DNA from: Candidatus Iainarchaeum sp. | GTDB taxonomy: Archaea > Iainarchaeota > Iainarchaeia > Iainarchaeales > GCA-2688035 | Reading direction: 5' to 3' | Assembly (NCBI GenBank): GCA_016931555.1 | Contig: JAFGEM010000037.1 | Span: forward strand, 1-11,117 | Length of the DNA stretch: 11,117 bases | Translations under genes and position numbers: made by a program | Shown: piece by piece, positions 5,135 to 11,117 of the stretch | Position numbering within the stretch: position 1 is the first letter of the stretch | Layout: each line of letters opens with the position of its first letter | The notes under the pieces: generated by a model | The model's database searches: none | What the model was told of the DNA's origin: nothing | The model's input: the letters and a program-made list of their open reading frames with translations, nothing else

Positions 5135-5618
5135 ACGGGATCCTGAGTTTTGCCAGGATTTTCAGGTAACGCTGTAGCCTGTTTACTTCCTTTTGTAATA
5201 TGTTTAATGTCCTTAATACTTTTTTCTTTTCCACACCATCCTTAATTTGCTTTAATTCTTTTTTCTTTAATTCAAATTCTTTTATGGAATCGTTAATGCT
5301 TTTCTCTGCCTTGAACAAAACAGCTTTCCTCAGGCAGTCAAGCAGGTTGCCCTGAAAGTCAACGTATAATTTTCTGTCACGTGTTTTTTTGATTTTTTTC
5401 ACTACCCCCAGCACCTCTAAAAAATCAATGCTGAGAGAGAGCATTGCAGGACTATAACCTGTTTTTTTGCCAAGCTCCTGAAGGGAAACAGGCGCGTTTT
5501 CAACAGTCAATGCAGCAATGATTTTTCCGTGAACATCACTGTACCCAATAGTGCTTGCAACTCCTGCAAAAGCTGAGAAAATTTCTTTCTCTATCTCTAT
5601 AACCTTGTTTTCTGACAT
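5133..5618 (-). CDS. GbsR/MarR-like winged-helix transcriptional regulator
   Basis: This 161-aa protein has a winged helix-turn-helix domain at about 25-90. The recognition region is SLQELGKKTGYSPAMLSLSI, followed by FLEVLGVVKKI and a basic wing (KKTRDRKLYV). The pattern of a preceding GYSDVHGKIIAAL helix and L-x-x-LG-V-V matches the GbsR/MarR-type group. Residues 95-158 are Lys/Glu/Leu-rich and likely form a coiled coil for dimerisation. No ligand-binding domain is present. It is the first gene of the minus-strand cluster and divergent from the Tes-like gene with a 98-bp gap, the usual position for a local regulator of one or both sides. A TATA-like TATTAAAAA (5657-5649) lies about 30-39 nt before the ATG. 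The DNA-binding role is from family; the target is inferred. Confidence 0.82.
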   Translation of the reverse strand: MSENKVIEIEKEIFSAFAGVASTIGYSDVHGKIIAALTVENAPVSLQELGKKTGYSPAMLSLSIDFLEVLGVVKKIKKTRDRKLYVDFQGNLLDCLRKAVLFKAEKSINDSIKEFELKKKELKQIKDGVEKKKVLRTLNILQKEVNRLQRYLKILAKLRIP

Positions 5619-5648
5619 TCTGACTAATATTTACAGCCGTGAAAAGTT

Positions 5649-5657
5649 TTTTTAATA
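5649..5657 (-). promoter_or_regulatory. Candidate TATA box of regulator gene
   Basis: TATTAAAAA on the minus strand begins 39 nt before the ATG at 5618, giving an expected leader of about ten bases. A half-site-like GAAAAGTT (5641-5648) directly adjoins it. Confidence 0.45.
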
Positions 5658-5685
5658 CTACCTCTCAAAGAATAATATTATTCAG

Positions 5686-5709
5686 AACTTTTAAAAACTA
5701 CTAAAAGTT
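5686..5709 (+). promoter_or_regulatory. Inverted repeat over Tes-gene TATA box
   Basis: AACTTTTA (5686-5693) and TAAAAGTT (5702-5709) are perfect 8-bp arms separated by 8 bp. The TATA-like CTTTTAAAAA (5688-5697) lies inside and is about 25 nt before the ATG at 5717, fitting a leaderless transcript. A protein bound here would cover the basal promoter. A third near-copy, GAAAAGTT, is at 5641-5648, and a 12-bp palindrome AATAATATTATT is at 5671-5682. Binding by the neighbouring winged-helix protein is inference. Confidence 0.55.
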
Positions 5710-5716
5710 TGGTCTT

Positions 5717-7249
5717 ATGAAAGTCTTGAAAGAAACGCAATCTCTTTGTCCCGAATGCCTGTGTTTTGTAAAGGCAACTATTTTTGAGGATTCCGGCAAA
5801 GTTTGGATTGAAAAGGAATGCAAAGAGCACGGAAAATTTAAGGACCTTTATTGGGGAGACTATGAAATGTACAAAAAGGCCGAGTCCTTTGCAGATGACG
5901 GCAGGGGAGTTGAAAACCCTAACACAAAGATTTCCAAAGGCTGCCCCAAAGACTGTGGTTTGTGCCCCGCGCACAAAAGCCATTCCGGTTTAGTAAACAT
6001 TGTCTTGACAAACAGGTGTGATTTGAACTGCTGGTACTGTTTTTTCTATGCGAGTAAGGCGGGCTATGTTTACGAACCCACAAAGGAACAGATTGTGCAG
6101 ATGGCAAGGAACGTGAGAAATGAAAAGCCTATTCCTGGAAATGCAATCCAATTGACGGGCGGAGAACCAACTCTAAGGGGAGATTTGATTGACATAATAA
6201 AAGCAATAAAGGCAGAGGGCATTGACCATATTCAATTGAATACTGACGGGATTAATCTTGCGCATAAGCCTGAGCTTGCAAAGAATGTGAGGGAAGCCGG
6301 AGCCAATACTGTTTACCTGAGTTTTGACGGTGTAACTGCAAAATCAAACCCTAAAAACCATTGGGAGGCTCCAAAGGCAGTTGAAAACTGCAGAAAAGCA
6401 GGGCTTGGAATTGTTCTTGTTCCTACTGTAATAAAATCAATTAACGACCATGAGATTGGGGGAATTCTAGATTTTTCTTTTAAGAATCTTGATATTATCC
6501 GCGCTGTTAACTTCCAGCCGGTTTCCCTTGTGGGGAGAATGCCCCAAAGTGAGAGGGAAAAATTTCGTATCACAATTCCTGATGTTATAAAAAATATTGA
6601 AGAACAGACAAAAGGCGCAATTGGAAAGGAAGATTTTTATCCTGTGCCAACTGTAATGCCTTTCAGCAAATTTGTCCAGCAATTGACTGGCAAACCCCAG
6701 TATGAGTTATCTGCGCATTTCGCCTGTGGAATGGGAACCTATGTTTTCAAGGATGGTGAGAAAATAATTCCTATAACACGATTTTTGGATGTCCCGTCCT
6801 TTGTAGAGTACTTGAAAAAGAAAAGCACAGAACTTGATTCAGGGAAAAGCAAAATGTTGGTAGGGGCAAAAGTTCTTGCAAAACTGAATTCTTTTATTGA
6901 CAAGAAAAAGGCCCCTAAAGATTTGAAGCTTTCAAATATTCTGTTCAATGTTCTTGTAAAGCACAATTATAGGGCACTTGGAGTTTTTCATCACAAGGCA
7001 CTTTTCATTGGAATGATGCATTTCATGGACTTATACAATTATGACATTGAAAGAGTAAAGAGGTGCTGTATTCATTACGCTACCCCGAGTAAGGAAATGC
7101 CCATAATCCCTTTCTGTGCCTTTAATGTTATCCCTGAGTGGTACAGGGACAAAGTAAATAAGGAATTTGGCATGCCAATTGAGGATTGGGAAAAGAAAAC
7201 AGGAAGAAAGCTTACTGACGACCTCTACAGGCGCAAAACAGCCAAATAA
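5717..7249 (+). CDS. tes: Tetraether lipid synthase-like radical SAM protein
   Basis: This 510-aa protein looks like the Methanocaldococcus MJ0619 (Tes) group, radical SAM enzymes that join the phytanyl tails of two archaeal lipids to make macrocyclic/tetraether lipids. The radical SAM cluster motif is C101-x3-C105-x2-C108, with GGEPT at 148-152. The N-terminus has CPEC plus C16 and C35 (a metal-binding knuckle) and a second cluster-like motif C76-x3-C80-x2-C83. The C-terminus has C337, RCCIHY (C450, C451) and FCAFN (C467), as expected for auxiliary iron-sulfur clusters. Length and order match the family. The ATG at 5717 has no Shine-Dalgarno site but a TATA-like box at the right distance, so a leaderless start is likely. 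MJ0619 was earlier assigned to pterin methylation, so related methylase-type activity remains an alternative. The lipid-phosphatase genes next door fit a membrane-lipid role. Confidence 0.82.
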   Translation: MKVLKETQSLCPECLCFVKATIFEDSGKVWIEKECKEHGKFKDLYWGDYEMYKKAESFADDGRGVENPNTKISKGCPKDCGLCPAHKSHSGLVNIVLTNRCDLNCWYCFFYASKAGYVYEPTKEQIVQMARNVRNEKPIPGNAIQLTGGEPTLRGDLIDIIKAIKAEGIDHIQLNTDGINLAHKPELAKNVREAGANTVYLSFDGVTAKSNPKNHWEAPKAVENCRKAGLGIVLVPTVIKSINDHEIGGILDFSFKNLDIIRAVNFQPVSLVGRMPQSEREKFRITIPDVIKNIEEQTKGAIGKEDFYPVPTVMPFSKFVQQLTGKPQYELSAHFACGMGTYVFKDGEKIIPITRFLDVPSFVEYLKKKSTELDSGKSKMLVGAKVLAKLNSFIDKKKAPKDLKLSNILFNVLVKHNYRALGVFHHKALFIGMMHFMDLYNYDIERVKRCCIHYATPSKEMPIIPFCAFNVIPEWYRDKVNKEFGMPIEDWEKKTGRKLTDDLYRRKTAK

Positions 7250-7254
7250 CTTGG

Positions 7255-7262
7255 TTTATATT
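7255..7262 (+). promoter_or_regulatory. Candidate TATA box of tRNA-Thr
   Basis: TTTATATT lies 5 bp after the stop of the Tes-like gene and about 44 nt before the tRNA 5' end. The transcript would begin near 7285 with a short leader that RNase P removes. Confidence 0.5.
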
Positions 7263-7282
7263 TTTTTCCAACGAGAATTTTT

Positions 7283-7301
7283 TTGGCATTGCCAATTTTT
7301 T
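7283..7301 (+). terminator. Hairpin plus T-run after Tes-like gene
   Basis: TTGGC (7283-7287) pairs with GCCAA (7291-7295) around an ATT triloop and is followed by six T. Two more seven-T runs precede it (7261-7267 and 7278-7284). T-rich tracts stop archaeal RNA polymerase, so this probably ends the Tes-like mRNA. It abuts the tRNA 5' end and may instead lie in the tRNA leader. Confidence 0.5.
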
Positions 7302-7373
7302 GCCCTCGTGGCTCAACGGTAGAGCAGCGGTTTTGTAAACCGCAGGTTATGGGTTCGAATCCCATCGAGGGCT
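7302..7373 (+). tRNA. tRNA-Thr(UGU)
   Basis: A complete 72-nt cloverleaf without intron. Acceptor GCCCTCG pairs with CGAGGGC, D stem GCTC/GAGC, anticodon stem GCGGT/ACCGC with loop TTTGTAA (anticodon TGT at 7334-7336), variable AGGTT, T stem ATGGG/CCCAT with canonical TTCGAAT loop. The discriminator is U73 and CCA is not encoded. Its normal T and D loops (AACGGTA with G18 G19) are a useful contrast to the altered tRNA-Tyr in the same window. Confidence 0.97.
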
Positions 7374-7394
7374 CTCTAATTGTATGGTGTGCAC

Positions 7395-8021
7395 ATGAAG
7401 GTAGACTGCCTTGGATTAAAGTGCGACGAGTGCTGTAAGCGCTATTGGATTACAGTGCTCCCCAAAGAACTTAAGAAGGCTGCGAAACAGCAAAAAATTT
7501 CCGAGAAAAAGTTTATTGGGAAATACTGTGTTCTGCATTTGAACTTTTTTCCTGCTGATGGCTCAACAGGCAGCCTTGCTGTTCCGAGTGTTTTTCTCCC
7601 AAAACCAGTTGCGAGAAAGCTTTCAAAAGAATTGGGTATTTTGCCACTGCATTTTATTGTTCTGCCGAGCATTGCGTTCAAGCGCAGTTCTCAGGGAGCA
7701 TGCGTATTCCTGTCCAACAAAAAGTGCAAAATTTATTCTGCCCGCCCGCGGCAGTGCGTTTTGTTTCCTTTTATTTCAATGGAAAAAGCTGATTTGAAAA
7801 AACTTTATCCTTTCTGCAAGGCTCTTCAAAAATCAAAGCCGCGCGTATTACTTGAAAAATCGCAGGTAAAGAATGTAACAAAATATTTTGATTCTGTTGC
7901 AAAAAAGGGTTTCCTCAAAATTTGGTCGGCTCTCCCTTCAAAGGGGCTAATTTGCCTAAAAAACTGGGAGATTGGAAAAATTTCAAAAAAAGATTTTTTG
8001 AAAATAATTGAATTTCTCTGA
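7395..8021 (+). CDS. YkgJ-type Cys-cluster (putative metal-binding) protein
   Basis: This 208-aa protein shows the YkgJ/UPF0153 cysteine pattern: CLGLKCDECC near the start (C5, C10, C13, C14) and C103-x7-C111-x9-C121-x19-C141 later, with the typical IYSARPRQCVLFPF core. The family is annotated as zinc- or iron-chelating; the true biochemical role is not settled, and some members are thought to carry iron-sulfur clusters or modify proteins. The start at ATG 7395 is preferred over an in-frame TTG at 7380 because GGTG (7386-7389) lies five bases before it and the Cys motif then begins at the usual distance. It begins only 21 nt after tRNA-Thr with no separate promoter visible, so it is probably transcribed through the tRNA. 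It ends 2 nt before the convergent surface-protein gene. Confidence 0.85.
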   Translation: MKVDCLGLKCDECCKRYWITVLPKELKKAAKQQKISEKKFIGKYCVLHLNFFPADGSTGSLAVPSVFLPKPVARKLSKELGILPLHFIVLPSIAFKRSSQGACVFLSNKKCKIYSARPRQCVLFPFISMEKADLKKLYPFCKALQKSKPRVLLEKSQVKNVTKYFDSVAKKGFLKIWSALPSKGLICLKNWEIGKISKKDFLKIIEFL

Positions 8022-8023
8022 AT

Positions 8024-8314
8024 CTATTCGCCCTTTTTCGCCCTGTTTCTTATTGTATAATATACGCGTGCTATTAGTATTACTCCAATAATCGCCATTG
8101 CTGTTGTTATGGCGCCTGTAACCAAATCCAACCCGGCAATTTGGCTTGGTTTGCAGTCTTCCGGGCAATTTTCCGTGTCTTCTCCCTCTTCACATGTTCC
8201 GTTGCCGCATTTTTCCCCTGTTCTTGTTTTTGGCAGCAATTTTATTATTACTGTGTCAGTTCCGTAGATTGCTTTCAGCAGCATTACATTTTTTTCTCCT
8301 TTTAGTGTTGTCAA
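8024..8314 (-). CDS. C-terminal anchor part of interrupted surface protein
   Basis: This frame is exactly in phase with the large gene upstream; only a TAA at 8350-8348 separates them, and the open frame in fact runs from 8347. Nothing marks 8314 (a TTG) as a real start. It encodes the second half of a beta-sandwich repeat, then a Cys motif CGNGTCEEGEDTENCPEDC (C36, C41, C50, C54 counted from the TTG) found in many archaeal surface proteins, then one hydrophobic helix (about 62-85) and a basic tail RNRAKKGE. That is a classic C-terminal membrane anchor with the tail inside the cell. I read it as the lost or separated end of the large protein and not an independent gene. Confidence 0.75.
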   Translation of the reverse strand: MTTLKGEKNVMLLKAIYGTDTVIIKLLPKTRTGEKCGNGTCEEGEDTENCPEDCKPSQIAGLDLVTGAITTAMAIIGVILIARVYYTIRNRAKKGE

Positions 8315-8347
8315 TCCGTCATAGCCTGTTACCTCCTCCTGTAAACC

Positions 8348-8350
8348 TTA
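8348..8350 (-). other. In-frame TAA interrupting surface protein
   Basis: The codon lies between IQ and GLQEEVTG. Aligning the two beta-sandwich repeats puts it opposite Tyr816 (VKYGNEE versus IQ-stop-GLQEE). TAT or TAC becomes TAA by one base change. The frame continues to a complete Cys motif and membrane anchor. Confidence 0.85.
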
Positions 8351-11117
8351 TTGGATGAGAACATTTTGCAGCAGGTTGCCGTCCTGACTCGTAGCCATTA
8401 TTGTGAATGTTTCGTTTACATAAACGTTTTCTTCGAGTATTGTTATCTGTAGTTTGCCGGATATTGTTGTTGTGTTCCCTGGGTCGCCGCCCGTCTTCAC
8501 AAACCTCTGGAGTGTTATTTTCTCATAACCGTTTTTTTCTATTCGAATAAGATACACTCCCTGCTGTGCTGTAAATTTGGCTTTTCCCTCGGAGTTTGTT
8601 TGCTTTTCCTCGTTTCCGTATTTTACTGCTGCATTTGCAATGGGATTGTTTGTTTCATCGTCCAATACTGTTATTTCAAATTCTTTTCCATGGACGAGAT
8701 ATTCCGGCGCAGTAACCTTCATTTTTTTTAGGGGCGGAAGAGAGCATTTTGCAGTGCATGCTCCCGGATTAAAGCATTCGTATCCTGCTGCGCATTCACT
8801 GTTAGAACCGCATACTATTGCTTTGCATTGGTTTGAGCAACATAGTTCTCCTGTTGCGCATTCGTTGTCGTTTGTGCATTTTGTTGGAGGTGTTGTGGTT
8901 GTGGTGCATGTTGCGTTGCATGTTCCCGCATTTTGGCATGTTTCCCCTGTATCACACTCATTGTCTGTTGTGCATATTGGTTCTATGCACAAATCATTGC
9001 AGCATATGCCTGTATCACAGTCATTGTCTGTAGTGCATGTTTGCAGGTCTTCGCATGTTGTCTGTGAAGGCGTTCCACTACAGCAATAGCCATTTGAAAC
9101 AATCGTCGAACCACAGAGGCATTCGCTTGTTACCTCGCCTTCTCCACAAGCAGCTATTGTAACACATTCTGCTGTGCATGTTCCCTTGTTTGCACAGGTT
9201 TCTCCTGCTCCGCATTCATCATCTGTTGTGCAAACCGGTTCTACGCATAGATTATTGCAGCATATCCCCGTGTCACAGTCTGCTGTTGTTTCACATTGCG
9301 GTATTTCCGAGCATTCTACATCTGAAGGCATGCCGGAGCAACAGTACTGCCCTGCCTGTATTGCTGTTGAACCGCAGAAGCATTCTTCTGTTGCTTCCCC
9401 CTCTGCGCATGCAGGCAGTGTTTCACAAAATGCTGTGCACGTATTCTGATTTCTACAAACCTGGCTTGCGCCGCACCCTGAATTTGAAACGCATTCAGGT
9501 GTTGTGCATTGTCCGTCACAGCAAAGTTGTCCGGCTGTGCATAATTCTGTGTATGTGCATTGGTTTTCTATACATTGAGCTGTTTTGCATGCTATTGGAG
9601 TGCAGTCTCCAGGAACGCTGCAGGTTTCGCCTGTTGTTTCGTATGCAGTAAAATTCACTAAATTTGCGCTTGCATTGTTTATTTCAACTGTTCTTGAGGC
9701 TGGCGAAAATGTGTATCCCTGTTTTGTTGGTGTTAATGTGTAACTGCCATTTGGAATATTCCCCAATAGGTATACCCCGTCCCATTTTAGCGAGGCATGC
9801 GTGTCTGTGAGATCTGTTTTTGTTGTTGCCCCTGCTGCTGTTACTGTTATGCCGTCTATCCCAGTGCCGCCTGTGTCTGCTATCATTCCTGTTATAGAAA
9901 TCGTTTTTCCTGATTCAGGGTTTGCTATAAAACCGTCTAGTTTTTTCAAGTCAATCCAGATTGTTGCACTTGCGGGCTTTGTTGCAGCAAAGGATATTAC
10001 ATCCGTGCTTCCGTCGTTGTTTGTTATTTTTGCTGTCCAGTTGTCTATTTTTTGTATTGTTGGCTCCTGTTCTCCAGGTTTTGTGGGGTATATTATTGTG
10101 AAAAAGTAGAATTCTTTTGACATGTTTTTGTTTGAAACCCAGAGGTGGTGCAGTGGGAATAGTGGAGGGTACATTCCAGGGTCATTCAGGACTCCCGATG
10201 TATAGGATTTGCCGTTGTACGGGTTTGTTAATGCCTCATTGTCCCACTGGTGCAAGTATTCCATTTGGCTTGGGTTTCCAATGATTACAATTTGTACCGG
10301 CACGTTCCCCAGCTTGTAGCTTCCTCGCATAGTGCTTTCATTAAATTCAAATTCCCTGTCATAAAAGATGTGGTATCGCCAGGAATATCTCAGTGGAATG
10401 TTTGCCCTGAGATTGTCAAAAACAACGAAGTATTTGTTCTTGACATATAAAATGTGCCTTTTTTGGTCTGTTAGTTCGCTGACATACTGTTGTGCTGCCG
10501 ATACCCCTATTGCCTTGTATGCGTTTGCGGCGTCTCCTGCAGCATAAACATAGTCTGTCCCTTCCTCGAACGCATACATTTGGCAGACGTGCCTGTCTTC
10601 AATATGGGCTCCGCCTTGGTCTATTCCTTGGACTAGCACAGGATTGTGGCTTATTGTGTTTTCCCCATAGCCTGATTCGCTTCCTGTTCCTGCTGGATAG
10701 TTTAGTTCTTGGCCGTATGCCCATAGCTTGTATGTCAGATCGTTTTCAAAACTGTGGCTGTAACCGCCCCTTGACCTGCACTCGAAAATCATTCCGGTTC
10801 CGTTCAAAAAAGTGTCTTTTGAGTATGGGTTGCCTGAGGCTGCTGTCACCCAACCCATTTTGTATAATTTTACTGGGTCTGGATCAAATTCTTTTGTGGG
10901 CTCAGCTGGAAACAGGAACGGATAAAATATTTCTTCCAGGTCTCCGTAAGAATATTTTTTGCTTTCGTCTGAATGCGGCGTTGTAAGATTTAGGGTTTCA
11001 GTTACCATTTCGTCAAAGGTTTTATAACCTGTCATGTTCGCAAAAAAGGAGTATGTGGTCATGCGCTGCTGAAGATGGCAGATTAGTGAACTGAAATTTC
11101 CGTATTCATCTCTTCGA
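8348..11117 (-). CDS. Heparinase II/III-like Cys-rich surface protein, 5' end outside window
   Basis: The frame is open to the right edge (18 codons beyond the ATG at 11062), so the true start is outside. Numbered from that ATG: residues 85-330 resemble the beta-sandwich part of heparinase II/III-type polysaccharide lyases (RGGYSHSFENDLTYKLWAYG at 98-117; KRHILYVKNKYFVVFDNL at 201-218). The catalytic alpha-toroid would lie before the window, so activity cannot be judged. Residues 385-473 are a carboxypeptidase-regulatory-like domain (ITGMIADTGG, GSYTLTPTKQGYTF). Residues 481-773 hold 56 cysteines in repeats such as CDTGICCN-x-LC-x-EP-x-CTTD and GETC-x-N-x-GTC. Residues 781-853 and 871 onward are two related beta-sandwich repeats. 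The frame stops at TAA 8350-8348 in the second one. Likely role: extracellular glycan binding or cleavage on a disulfide-stabilised stalk. Confidence 0.85.
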   Translation of the reverse strand, partial: RRDEYGNFSSLICHLQQRMTTYSFFANMTGYKTFDEMVTETLNLTTPHSDESKKYSYGDLEEIFYPFLFPAEPTKEFDPDPVKLYKMGWVTAASGNPYSKDTFLNGTGMIFECRSRGGYSHSFENDLTYKLWAYGQELNYPAGTGSESGYGENTISHNPVLVQGIDQGGAHIEDRHVCQMYAFEEGTDYVYAAGDAANAYKAIGVSAAQQYVSELTDQKRHILYVKNKYFVVFDNLRANIPLRYSWRYHIFYDREFEFNESTMRGSYKLGNVPVQIVIIGNPSQMEYLHQWDNEALTNPYNGKSYTSGVLNDPGMYPPLFPLHHLWVSNKNMSKEFYFFTIIYPTKPGEQEPTIQKIDNWTAKITNNDGSTDVISFAATKPASATIWIDLKKLDGFIANPESGKTISITGMIADTGGTGIDGITVTAAGATTKTDLTDTHASLKWDGVYLLGNIPNGSYTLTPTKQGYTFSPASRTVEINNASANLVNFTAYETTGETCSVPGDCTPIACKTAQCIENQCTYTELCTAGQLCCDGQCTTPECVSNSGCGASQVCRNQNTCTAFCETLPACAEGEATEECFCGSTAIQAGQYCCSGMPSDVECSEIPQCETTADCDTGICCNNLCVEPVCTTDDECGAGETCANKGTCTAECVTIAACGEGEVTSECLCGSTIVSNGYCCSGTPSQTTCEDLQTCTTDNDCDTGICCNDLCIEPICTTDNECDTGETCQNAGTCNATCTTTTTPPTKCTNDNECATGELCCSNQCKAIVCGSNSECAAGYECFNPGACTAKCSLPPLKKMKVTAPEYLVHGKEFEITVLDDETNNPIANAAVKYGNEEKQTNSEGKAKFTAQQGVYLIRIEKNGYEKITLQRFVKTGGDPGNTTTISGKLQITILEENVYVNETFTIMATSQDGNLLQNVLIQ

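Noticed and set aside
8315..8341. AGGAGGAGGT as a Shine-Dalgarno site restarting translation after the TAA
   Set aside because: The next ATG is out of frame and meets a stop after three codons; the in-frame TTG is about 15 nt away. The bases also encode conserved repeat residues (QEEV), so coding is the simpler explanation.
8577..9651. Plus-strand frames opposite the Cys-rich region
   Set aside because: They are antisense shadows of the repetitive Cys codons; composition and lack of start signals argue against real genes.

Overview
The window looks archaeal. Visible grounds are A/T-rich TATA boxes placed about 25-31 nt before start codons with almost no leader, one GGTG-type and one GAGGTGA-type Shine-Dalgarno site, a tRNA-Tyr with C1-G72 and an intron at position 37/38 that can form a bulge-helix-bulge splice site, a tetraether-lipid-synthase-like radical SAM enzyme, and surface proteins with lipobox or C-terminal membrane anchors. 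Many small Cys-rich surface proteins and short gaps would fit a DPANN-type genome, but that placement is inference.

Left third (1-2591, minus strand): three tandem lipoprotein genes. The leftmost is cut by the window edge. Two are built from a Cys repeat (C-x11-C, mostly followed by Y; a 26-residue period in the longer one). All three share a near-identical promoter, spacing and signal peptide. Before each promoter lies the same sequence, which is the 3' end of a tRNA-Tyr gene. The full tRNA-Tyr is at 2661-2886 and is split by a 154-nt intron made almost entirely of short hairpins. The layout is therefore tRNA-Tyr / lipoprotein / tRNA 3' end / lipoprotein / tRNA 3' end / lipoprotein. This resembles either tandem duplication or repeated site-specific insertion at the tRNA 3' end.

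Middle (3003-5618, minus strand): a compact cluster in transcription order of a GbsR/MarR-like winged-helix regulator, an unrecognised 146-residue protein, a PAP2 phosphatase and UppP. The last two overlap by 8 bp. Both phosphatase families act on polyprenyl (pyro)phosphates, so the cluster probably serves recycling of the lipid carrier for surface glycans. Divergent from it is the Tes-like gene (5717-7249), with an inverted repeat over its TATA box that is a candidate operator for the adjacent regulator. The whole middle region is thus lipid/envelope themed.

Right third: tRNA-Thr(UGU) at 7302-7373 is followed after 21 nt by a YkgJ-type Cys-cluster protein. Convergent with it is a very large surface protein (8024 to beyond the right edge) with a heparinase II/III-like domain, a carboxypeptidase-regulatory-like domain, a stretch of 56 cysteines in 293 residues, two beta-sandwich repeats and a C-terminal membrane anchor. 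Its reading frame is broken by one in-frame TAA at 8348-8350 in the middle of the second beta-sandwich repeat.
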